The position numbers and the translations under genes are program-made. This document shows, piece after piece, positions 12,321 to 22,658 of a stretch of 64,000 nucleotides of DNA. The DNA lies in contig VDFB02358134.1 in the NCBI GenBank assembly GCA_007258455.2, positions 210,425,394 to 210,489,393 on the forward strand, in the 5' to 3' direction. The stretch comes from Sequoia sempervirens (taxonomy: Eukaryota; Streptophyta; Pinopsida; Cupressales; Cupressaceae). Within the stretch, counting starts at the first letter, position 1. Every line of letters begins with the position of its first letter. The notes under the pieces were generated by a model. It was not told the DNA's origin and did not search any database. It saw only the letters and a list, made by a program, of their open reading frames with translations.

Positions 12321-13559
12321 TAAGAACCAGATGAAGAATAAAAAAAGAAGCATAAATCAAGCATGGAACAATAACACAATCACAACATAGTGATTTACCC
12401 TAGAAAACCCCATACTGGGGAAAAACCAACAATGAAGATCTTCATATTAACCCTCAACCCCAACTAGACTGAGCCTGGAGGCTTCAACCAACCACACATA
12501 CTTTGGAGTCACCAAGCCATTATATAGACTTCCATACATGAAAAACCATGGGCTCAAAATCACATATAGTTAAATCCACTAACTCTAACCCAAGAGCTAG
12601 TTTAACCCAACAATCGCCCCTTTAAACTTGGTCTTGGGGTTAGCACCAAACCCCCCTTCCATACCAAACCTTTCCTTTAAGGGATCGAGCAATCCATACC
12701 AGGTCTTACAACCATCAACCCATATACATGTAAAAAAAAACTTACATACAAATCCATTACAATTTTGTTCTTGCTACAACTAGCCTGGGCTACAAACACT
12801 TTAACCTGGCAACATGCCTACAACAACAACCATGACCAATCATGCACAAAATTTCTCAATTTTTTGTCTTGAAAAAATTGAGAGAAATCCAACTTCATCT
12901 TGAAAGCCAAACAAGACCTCCATCACAACAAGAATGAGCGCATTCAATGTGTCGCTTCATTAACATTCTAGTTGCACACATGCTCAAAATTCTCCCACTA
13001 TACTTTCTTCATCAATGCATCCATCATATTCCTCAATACTTTTCCAAGGCTCAATCTTCAATTGATTCCTCAAGCTTGTCAGGCTAAGAAATCTTCACAA
13101 AAGAAATACCCAGAACCTTAAACACCAGGAAATCTTACTTGCATCAACATGCAAGTCACATGTGATTCCATGCAATTACATGCAAAACACATGTAAGTAC
13201 ATGCAACTCACAAACTTGTACATGCAAGAAAAAAGAAAATCCCAGAACCTCACTCTAATACCACTTGTTAGGAACTAGATGAAGAATAAAAAAAGAAACA
13301 TAAATCAAGCATGGAACAATAAGACAATCGCAACACAATGATTTACCTTGGAAAACCCCAAACCAGTTAAAATCCAGCAATGAAGATCTTCATATTAACC
13401 CTCAACCCCAACCAAGCTAAGCTTGGAGGCTTCAACCAGCCACACATACAATGGAGTCACCAAGCCATTATATGGACGTCCATACATGCAAAACCATGGG
13501 CTCAAAACCACATATGGTTAATCCACTAACTCTAACCCAAGAGCTAGTTTAACCCAACA
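12318..13559 (-). mobile_element. Complete TRIM-like LTR element (1242 bp)
   Basis: There are two direct LTRs, 12318-12612 (295 bp) and 13266-13559 (294 bp), clearly homologous along their length. The target-site duplication is CTAAG at 12313-12317 and 13560-13564. On the minus strand a tRNA-Met PBS (TGGTATTAGAG, 13253-13263) lies just inside the higher LTR. A polypurine tract (AAAGGGGCGAT, about 12613-12623) lies just before the lower one. The 653-bp interior has no open frame of note, so it depends on proteins from another element. The LTRs share the copia R-region motif, so a copia partner is likely. The lower LTR begins CG instead of TG, a point change. Confidence 0.9.
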
Positions 13560-13850
13560 CTAAGATATGATTTGTAAATATTGTTCGTAAATTTCAAAAG
13601 AAAGTGATTTTTGATATATGTCATGCTTCTCTATGTTACTAACTACAAAGGAATCTTCATTTTTTCCTTTGAAAAAATGGACTGAGATAAAGCTAAGAGA
13701 TTGAAAAGAGCTATTTATTTTACAGAATTAGTGTGAAAATGTTATAAACAAATGAAACCCTCTTATGCAAAATTATTTGTATTCCTTGATTGTTCATTCA
13801 TTCCCATTCAAGGTGCTTGACTTAGGAAAATATGGTCCTTACAATCTAAT

Positions 13851-15199
13851 TGTGATCCTAAGAATTTTATCCTACTCTAATGTACAAAATAACTAAGAAA
13901 TGCAAGTGATAAAAGACCAAGGACACCTCAAGATTAGCCTAAAGAGTGATAAAACAAGAAGGAAAATGGACAAAACAAGATACAAATGATTTCACCTTCC
14001 TTGCTTTTCATGTCTCCTTGATTGGCCCTTGCTTGGGATGATTATGTGTACTCCTTAGATGATTTCTTGAGTGACTAAATGCAAGATTGAATGTGCAAGA
14101 TGATTAGAATGGATAGCTAGATGATGGTAAATGATTGAGAATGCAAATTGGCAGCATGTAGTTATCAAATGGCTAAGTGTTCCTAAAATGCCCTTGAGGA
14201 GGGGGTATTTATAGAAGAATTTGAATTCTCTAGAGAATTCAACGGTTGAGATGCATCCAACAAGACCAAGATGAATGGCTATGGTGGGTTGAGAACCCAC
14301 AAGCCCTCACATCTTGACATGTGGAGGGTGAAATGGCCAAGGGGATATGAGATGGAGGTGAGGTGTCAAGAAGGTACATGAAGTGGAGGAAGGACAAGTA
14401 CCTTCCAAGCACCTTGGGGAGTGAGAGGATTTCCACAAAAAGGGATTCCTTGTCCCCAAGTGGGAGTGAAAGGGAATTTTGAGGAAAAGGAAAGGTGGTT
14501 GGGGATATAAATTATGAATTCACATTCTTAGGAAAGTCTAAAAAATAAAAGGTGGGACTTGGTCACATGTAGAGATTGTGACAAGTCCAAGGTTCTAGAA
14601 GCTTTGGAAGGATGGAATGTGAATTAAAAATTCACATATAAAAAAGGGGAATCTAGGATATATAAATGTGAATTAAAAATTCACATGGGAAAGGGGGTCA
14701 ATGCTAAAAGAAGATAAATGCAAAGGTTGGCTAAAAAGTGGTGCTAAATCTGGCTAATGACCTTGGTTAAGGTTGTGCAAATATTGGATTAGGCTAATTA
14801 ATGGAAGATTAGAGGCAAGTGGCAAATGTAGGAGGATGTGACATTAATCTTTGATTAAGAGGATGCACATCATAATCATGAATTAATTAAATTAATTCAG
14901 ATTAGGGCAAGATTATGGAGGATGTGATAAGGAGAGAGAAAGTGAAGAATTTTAAGTTGATTTTAAATCAAAAGGGGAAAAATGACTAAATTAAATAAAT
15001 TAGTGTATTTATTTAATTTAGAGAGGAAGGAGGTGAAAGATAAAGTATTTAATTATTAATTAAATACCTTAGGGATTTGGTAGAATTAAGGATATTAATT
15101 AAATAATAGTAATATTACTTAATTAACTTGGATAAGAAGATGTTTAGACGAAAAGTGATAAATTTGGATAAATTAAGTGTCCAAATTTGGATGTCTACA
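13851..15199 (-). repeat. 3' LTR of the 15-kb element (1349 bp)
   Basis: This is a direct repeat of 27460-28821. On the minus strand it begins TGTAGACATCC and has a TATA box (TATAAATA) at 14206-14213. The 5' LTR is 13 bp longer owing to small indels, including an 18-bp extra piece near 28160. Confidence 0.92.
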
Positions 15200-15215
15200 T
15201 TTTGCCCCTCTTTAA
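15200..15215 (-). other. Polypurine tract of the 15-kb element
   Basis: On the minus strand AAAGAGGGGCAAAA directly precedes the TGTAGACATCC start of the 3' LTR. That is the expected primer site for plus-strand DNA synthesis by a reverse transcriptase. Confidence 0.85.
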
Positions 15216-15264
15216 GATGGTGCTATGAAGTAGCATCATTTCAAAGAATATTAAAATATAGAAC

Positions 15265-15915
15265 TTAGAAGAAGATGGTTAGATTGGGAAAGATGCCCCA
15301 GTCATTCCTTTGAATGATTAGGAAGGGTAAAAGATGATGAAAATTAGGGATGAAGGATGTCCCCTCGAGAGGACATGCCGGTTGAAGAGAACACGGGTGT
15401 GCTCTCGAAATAGATGAGATGAGGGAGATGATGCGAAGTGATGGACAAGAGAGAAGGAGAAGCGATAGGAGATGGGTAAAGCACAAATGGATTTGAGGAC
15501 AAAAGGTGATGTTGCCCCAGTCAAGGTACAAGCCAAAATGGGTTGATGATGGATGGAGTGTTGTCAATGAGGGAATTAAGGATCCCGAAACAACACGAGG
15601 ATAGGGAAGGATACATCCCACTGAGTGGTATTGATGAGGGAAGGATACATCCCAAAACACCACTAAAGGATAGGGAAGAATACCTCCCAATGATGATGAA
15701 AGTGTTGTTGATGAGGGAAGGATACATCCCAAAACAACACCATAGGGATAGGGAATGATACTAATGGATGATGATGATGATGGGTCAAGGCTGGTAATGA
15801 GACTGGGGACAAGACCAAGGATTTGATTAGGTGATTTGTACGAGATTGAGCAGATGAGGAGAAGATTGATATATGAGATGGAGAGAAGGATCTTAAGATT
15901 TGGTTTGATATCCAA
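15265..15915 (-). CDS. Hypothetical repetitive ORF in the LTR element
   Basis: This is an open frame of 216 codons on the minus strand near the 3' end of the element interior. The middle part repeats a unit like GCILPSS / GGILPYP / GCILPYP about every 20 residues, because the DNA has an imperfect tandem repeat at 15590-15750 (GGATACATCCCA block). The product is hydrophobic and Ser/Pro-rich with no known domain. The frame may be open only because the DNA is purine-rich on the other strand and so poor in stop codons. I would not treat it as a proven gene. Confidence 0.25.
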   Translation of the reverse strand: MDIKPNLKILLSISYINLLLICSISYKSPNQILGLVPSLITSLDPSSSSSISIIPYPYGVVLGCILPSSTTLSSSLGGILPYPLVVFWDVSFPHQYHSVGCILPYPRVVSGSLIPSLTTLHPSSTHFGLYLDWGNITFCPQIHLCFTHLLSLLLLSCPSLRIISLISSISRAHPCSLQPACPLEGTSFIPNFHHLLPFLIIQRNDWGIFPNLTIFF

Positions 15916-16599
15916 AGATTTGGACTATAGTTGGACGAAAGCTCAGATTAGGGGTTTGGTTAAGCTCAGATTGGGATAAGATTAAAGCTCAGATGAGGAT
16001 TGGATTGAAGACTAGAATGATTGAAGGATATGATTGGATTGATTCTACACTGAATTTTGGGGTTTAAAGGGGCGTAAGGTGTTGACAATCAGATTTTTCC
16101 CGATTTGGCAATTTTCAAAAACTGTCAAATTTTGCCATTTTAAGAAACCACACGGATATACTTTTGGGAGTCCCAATTTTTCAAAGAAATACCCAATATT
16201 GAGATGGTATGAATTGCCAACTAACATCCCAAATTTGAGATATGCATTTCAAGTTATGAGCTAAAACAATTTTTCAAAATGCTAGAAAAAAATATTAAAT
16301 TGCAATTTTGAGGGTCAAGATGAAAGTTTGAGTCCCCGAAAATGGGCCAAAATTGGTTCCAACAACTTTCAAAGAAACGAGTTGGAAATCCACTTGTTAT
16401 CTCATCACACAACTACCCATCAAATTTCAGCTCAAATGGACACCCGAGTCAAAAGTTATGGCCTCCAGAAGTTTCGGTGTAAAAATCAAAAATTAATTTT
16501 GAAAATTTCAACATATGGGTTTTGTTCATTAGGAAAAATAAGAAAATGGGTCAGAATTGATTTTTTGAAAAAGAGAGTAAAAATATGAATTTGGGGAGT

Positions 16600-16830
16600 C
16601 AGTTGGCTGTACACTATCACTGGCCGGGCGCCGCCGCCCGTCATTGGCCATCGCCCGCGTACAGGCCGCCACCACGCGGGCGGCGTACGGGCGCCGGCCG
16701 CCCGGCCGCCACGGGTAAGCCGCCTGGTCGGGCAATACCCGGGCCGGTGCCGCTGTTCGCCCTCGTCATGCGGGCGGCCCGCCTACCGGGCCGCCGTCAG
16801 TCGGGCCGCACGCCCCACCAGAAGGAGCAC
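16600..16830. other. GC-rich island inside AT-rich element
   Basis: About 230 bp consist mostly of GGGCGGC/GCCGCC-type words, well over 70 percent G+C by eye, between flanks that are AT-rich or purine-rich. Both strands are open in some frames only because stop codons are rare at such composition. No protein family is recognisable. The edges are abrupt (near 16615 and 16840). Confidence 0.75.
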
Positions 16831-17139
16831 CACCGGTCAGCGTATGGGAAGAGAAAGGGTGAAGAGATAGGAAAAAAAGATGGAGGGATGGGGGGATTGT
16901 GAAAAAGGATGAAGGGATGGGGGAATTGGTGAAGAAGGATGAAGGGATGGGGGATAAATGCAAGATGATGAAATGGAAAATGAAATGCAATCCTAATGCA
17001 ATTTTCCATCTTCGGAGCACTGATTTTTTCTATAGCATAAGACACCAAGTGCCAGGGTATGTGGAACTAAGGCGTGTTAGTGTCTAATGCATGAAATAAA
17101 CACAACAGACAAGAAGGCTATCCCAACACCCCAAAGTCA

Positions 17140-20100
17140 CAAAGACTTTGGTCGGGCCAGGTGTTGAGATAACCACAAGCACAAAAGGATGCCCTAGCAT
17201 AACACAAGACCTCGGGGATCTTGGTGGGTACTACGTGGGACAACCAAGAAGACACAATCAAACAAAAGATCAAGATATGCCCCTATGTTAACCAGTCAAA
17301 ACACACCATAATATGATAGATTATGGCGGCCTTAACAAGTGATGATAGGGAGCTCAAATGATAAACAAAAGCCAAAAACATCAAAAGATCGCAACCAATT
17401 TCAAATGTCATTTGCCATAGGATCAAGGGGATAGATGGGATTGATGAGGTATGTTAGGAAGGATGCATCCTGTTGAGACCGATGATGGATACTAAGCTAA
17501 AAGATCGTTATGACATGGGATGTTCAAAATCGATTGGATCTCATGATACAAGTGGATCTCATTTGTGAAGAACTGGCTAGATAAGGGCATAGCTTGATGG
17601 CATGACACAAGGAAGACAAGACATGGGACTGACACACCCTAAAGACCTAGGGGCTCGGGGGACGATCAAAGATTAGCTTTGCCTATGTGAAAGCGCAGAG
17701 CCCTCGTAGTTCGGTGAAAGGGGGACGACTGACCAAGATGGAGACCTTGCTGGATGGTAAAGATAGGATGGACAAAAGGAGAAAGACCGATGGTAGACGA
17801 TAGAAGAGCAAAGCGGACAATGAAGAATGATGATGGAACCCCGGGGACAGATCAAATGATCGACCTTTCCTACATGAAAGCGCAGGGGAAACGTAGTTCG
17901 ACAAGACTAAAGACAAACAATGGATAAAGGATGATAAGATAATAGGATAAGTGGATAAAAAGATGGGACTAATACGACAAGATAGGATAGACCTGTTGGA
18001 TTGGATAGGATGATGACGATCACATAAAGCTCAGGGATGGGATAGTTATCCAAAGCATTAAAATGACTTGGGAGGATGGTATGATAGATAGATGAGGGAT
18101 GAAAAGTGATAGGGGATTGGAAAGATGTGCAAGAGAAGCAGGGGTGATGACGATGAGATAAATGGCCTTGGGTTGCATGGGGGGAGGCCTATAGCCAGAT
18201 ACCAATGACAAGGGATTGTGAGATGGGATGAGGATAAAGATGAAAGAATGGATAGAGATATAGGGATGGGGGATGGGAGGGATTGTTTGGATGGATGGGA
18301 ATATAAGGATTGGAAGATGAAAGGGATGCTTATATGGATATGAAGATAAGGATGAGGAGATGGAAGGGATGTTATGATAGATGGATAGAGACAAAAGGAT
18401 TGGGAGATGAAAGGGATGTTATGATAGATGAATGTCTCCAAGGACTATGTCACATATGAGGAGGCATGAGGGATAGAAGACAAGTGGATGGGAAAATAAA
18501 GGAGATAACTAGATGAGGATAGGATGGGTGACTAAGGAATATGATAGAGCATGGATGAAGGGAATGTATACCAATAGGTGTCCAAATCATGCATAGATAG
18601 GTGCTCATATTTTGATCAAGATCACAAAAAGGATGGAGGGAATGGGAGATAAATGGGATATGATGGTAGGTGCCCCTATTTTGATCAAGATCACAAGAAG
18701 GATGGAGGGAATGGTAGGATGGAGGATTAGAAGATATCGGATAATAGGAAGAGTGGGTGCATAGCTGAGCATAGCGATGGAGGGAATGCATATCGGAAGT
18801 TGCCCCCAAGTGCAGATGGGGATTTACGCATGATGCCTATTTGCCAGGTTTTCATCATGGTACTTATCCAAGGCACTTTGTTTGCCAAGTTTTCACCATT
18901 GGAAAATTATTTCTCTTTACTATTTTTTTTTTTGGTGGATTTTTTGACTTTTTAGATGTCATGCAGAAAGAGATGGGTAAGAATAAGGAAGTGGATAAGT
19001 AGATTTTGAAGACATGTGATAAGGATCAAGGTGTTATGAGCCCATGTTTGAAGTGACTGTTGGATGTTGGTATAACCTTATGAGGATAAATGGATTATGC
19101 ATGAGGATGAATTAGAGGGATTTGATGGGGTTGATACATGGGATAATGGATGGAATACTAGAAAGGGTATGGATAGAATGATGCGGTGGATATGTGATGG
19201 GGAGATGTGTTCAGGACCAACATTGGCACATGTGGTGGTGGATGTGAAAAGATAATAGGATTAAGGGATGGAGAATGTGGGGATAATGGAGGAGATGGAA
19301 TGGTGAATTTTGGGACATAAGGACCCAAAACAGACTTAGGAGATGAAAGGGGTGTATGATTAGCTATTGGATTAGCGACTTTGGATGTTCTTACAAATTT
19401 TCCATCACAAAATTCACCATTGAAATGGGTGTATGATTAGCTGTTGGATTCGTGAAGACCTTGGTCGGGCCAGGTATTGAGATAACCACAAGCACAAGAA
19501 CATCAGACTTAGGAGATTAAAGGGGTGTATGATTAGCTGTTGGATTCGCGAAGACCTTTGTCGGGCCATGTATTAAGATAACCACAAGCACAAAAGGATG
19601 CCCCAGCATAACATAAGACCTCAGGGATCTTGGTGGGTACTACGTGGGACAACCAAAAAAACACAATCAAACAAAAGAGCAAGATATGCCCCTATGTTGA
19701 CTAGTCAAAGTACACCATGATATGATGGATCAAGGCGACCATGACAAGTGATGATAGGGAGCTCAAATGATAAACAAAATTCAAAAGCATCAAAAGATCA
19801 CAATCAATTTCAAACGTCCTTTGCCATAGGATCAAGGGGATAGATGGATGGGATTGATGAGGTCTGCTAGGAAGGATGCATCCTGTTGAGACCAAAGATG
19901 ATGGATACTAAACTAACAGATCGTTATGACGCGGGATGTTCAAAATCGATTGGATCTTATGATACAAGTGGATTTTGTTTGTTAAGGACCAGCTAGATAA
20001 AGGCATAGCTTGATAACACAACACAAGGGAGACAAGACACAACCTAAAGACCTAGGGGCTTGGGGGCCGATCAGAGATTAGCCTTGCCTACGTGAAAGCG

Positions 20101-22070
20101 CAGAGCCCTCGTAGTTTGGTGAAAGGTGGACAACTAACCAAGATGGAGACCGTGATGGATGGTAAAGATAGAATGGACAAAAGGAGAAAGACCGATGATA
20201 GATGATAGAAGAGCAAAGTGGACAATAAAGATCGATGATGGAACCCCGAGGGCGGATCAAATGATCGACCTTGCCTATGTGAAAGCGTAGGGGCAACGTA
20301 GTTCGACAAGACCAAAGGAAAACAATGGGTAAAGGATGATAAGATGATAGGATAAGTGGATAAAAAGATGGGACTGATACGACAAGATAGGATAGACCTG
20401 TTGGATTGGATAAGATGATGACGATCACATAAAGCTCAGGGATGGGATAGTTATCCAAAGCATTAAAATGACTTGGGAGGATGATATGATAGATAGATGA
20501 GTGATGAAAACTGATAGGAGATTGGAAAGATGTGCAAGAGAAGCAGGGGTGATGATGATGAGATAAATGGCATTGGGTTGCATGGGGGGAGGCCTATAGC
20601 CAGATACCAATGACAAGGGATTGTGAGATGGGATGAGATGGGATGAGGATAAAGATGGAAGATTGGATAGAGATATAGGGATGGGGGATGGAAGGGATGC
20701 TAGGATAGATGGATAGGGAGATGAAGGGATGTTGTGATAGATGGATAGGGATAGAAGGATTGGAAGATGAAAGGGATGCTAGGATAGATGGATACGAAAA
20801 TATGAATGGGGAGATGGAAAGGATACTATGATAGATGGATAGGGACAGAAGGATTGGGAGATGAAAGGGATGCTAGTATAGATGGATACGAAGATACGAA
20901 TGGGGAGATGGAAAGGATACTGTGATAGATGGATAGGGACAGAAGGATTGGGAGATGAAAGGGATGCTAGGATAGATGGATACGAAGATACGGATGGGGA
21001 GATGGAAGGGATGCTATGATAGGTGGATAGGGAGATGAAGGGATGTTATGATAGATTATGTCTCCAAGGACTATGTCACAAAAGAAGCAGATGCCCCCAC
21101 TCTAGATATGTCATATATGAGGAGGCATGAGGGATAGAAGACAAGTGGATGGGAAGATAGAGGAGATAACTAGATGAGGATAGGATGGGTGACTAAGGAA
21201 TATGATAGAGCATGGATGAAGGGAATGTATGCCAATAGGTGACCAAAGCATGCATAGATAGGTGCCTCTATTTTGATCAAGATCACAAGAAGGATGGAGG
21301 GACGGGAGATAAATGGGATATGATGGTAGGATGCGGAAGATAGGTGGGATGGGGGGATTCATGAAGAGGATGGATAGTAGAAAGATGGGTGCATAGCTAG
21401 TAGCATAGCAGATGGAGGGAATGCATATCAGGAAGTTGCCCCCAAGTGCAGATGGGGATTTACGCATGACGCCTATTTGCCAGGTTTTCATCATGGTACT
21501 TATCCAAGGCATTTGTTTGCCAAGTTTTCACCATTGGACAAATTATTTCTCTTTACTATTTTTTCTTTTTTTTTTTTGACTTTTTTGACTTTTTGAATAG
21601 TAGGGGGATGAAAATGGATAAGGATAGGGATGTGGATAAGGGAATTTAGAAGATACATGATAAGGATATGGATGAAGGACTCAAGCATCAAGTTCTATAT
21701 GAGGTAGTAAGAGCCCATGTTCGAACCGACTATTAGATGTTGGTACAACCTTATGAGGATAAATGGATTATGCAAGAGGATGAATTAGGGGGATTTGAGA
21801 GGGGAGATACATGGGATAATGGATGGGATGCTGCAAAGGGTATGGATGGAATGATGGGGTGGATATGTGATGGGGAGATGTGTTCGGGACCAACATTGGC
21901 ACATGTGGTGGTGGATGTGAAAAGATAATAGGATTAAGGGATGGAGAATGTGGGGATAATGGAGGAGATGGAATGGTGAATTTCGGGACATAAGGACCCA
22001 AAACAGACTTAGGAGATGAAAGGGGTGTATGATTAGCTTTTGGATTAGCGACTTTGGATGTTCTTACTGA
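17140..22070. repeat. Large tandem duplication, two copies of about 2.3-2.5 kb
   Basis: Copy 1 is about 17140-19395 and copy 2 about 19555-22070. Both open with a GGTCGGGCCA block and the line that includes GGGTACTACGTGGGACAACC. Both continue through the same series of GATGG-rich segments, and both end with TTTGGATGTTCTTAC. Short fragments of the opening block also occur between them at 19440-19520. Copy 2 is longer mainly through the 94-bp array at 20737-21020. Minus-strand frames in both copies are broken Ser/Pro/His-rich stretches with no known domain. Confidence 0.8.
20737..21020. repeat. Tandem repeat, about 94 bp x 3
   Basis: The units consist of GATAGATGGATAGGGA, AGATGAAAGGGATGCTAG and ATGGATACGAAGATACG-type blocks in fixed order. 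They lie in copy 2 of the larger duplication and are absent, or present once, at the matching place in copy 1 (about 18240-18420). Confidence 0.75.
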
Positions 22071-22658
22071 TTTTTCATGTGATGGCATTGCATCTTTTTT
22101 CTTTGGGATCCACATGGTTTTGATCTTTGCTTTGGTGGGTCTTTGTGGCCTACGGATTTGATGTAGATTTAGATTTTTCTTCTCTTCACCATGTCTTTTA
22201 GAGGGGACATGGGGAGCCGTAGATTCATGTGGATGCTTGGATTTATGCATTTTTTCTTTAACAGCCAAAGTGCTTTTAGTAGCAATGGCATGGGTGTGAG
22301 GAGATGGATGATGTGGAGTGATGGAGGTAGGAGTATGGGGATTATGTGTAGATGGAGGATGTTTAGGTAAGTGCCTTTGTTGATCCTGACTATGGGGTAT
22401 GTGAGAGGGATGTTTATGATGGATGAGATGGATAGGTGATGAATGGGTGAAGGGATGGATAGGATGAGATGGAGGAGGTGATTTTAGGACATAGGAGCCC
22501 AAAATAGACGTAGGGACCTGGAGGAAACATGGGCACGGTAGATGGAGGATTGGAGATGGTAGATGGAGGGATGTAAGGACCCAAAATGGATGGAGCAGAT
22601 GAAGGAGGAATATGGATGGTGGTTTTAAGGCGATACGATAGAGGAGGGATGGCAACAT
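21768..22658 (-). pseudogene. Frameshifted C-terminal continuation of the G-patch ORF
   Basis: This minus-strand frame overlaps the end of the G-patch ORF by 245 bp and is rich in Pro, His, Ser and Lys. It carries units of the type SxLGxYVxK (SILGSYVLK, SVLGPYVPK) that match the SILGPYIPP unit near the end of the G-patch ORF. The two frames therefore look like one protein of about 900 aa split by an indel near 22500. A programmed frameshift is possible but I see no clear slippery site. Confidence 0.45.

Larger units (their letters stand above)
11380..13850. repeat. Non-coding insert, copy B (interrupted)
   Basis: This is colinear with 7430-9060. It contains the GGACCATCACAACT block, one 104-bp unit, the exon-like segments (12055-12320) and the copia gag tail (13790-13845, CAAGGTGCTTGACTTAGG). 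It is broken by the TRIM-like element at 12318-13559 and then by the 15-kb element that starts at 13851. The tail appears to resume at 28822, where the TTCTTAAGAT block resembles copy A near 9065-9075. Confidence 0.7.

Noticed and set aside
16529..16902. Open frames on both strands across the GC-rich island (Arg/Pro/Gly-rich)
   Set aside because: They are open because stop codons are rare in GC-rich DNA, both strands are open at once, and no motif is recognisable.
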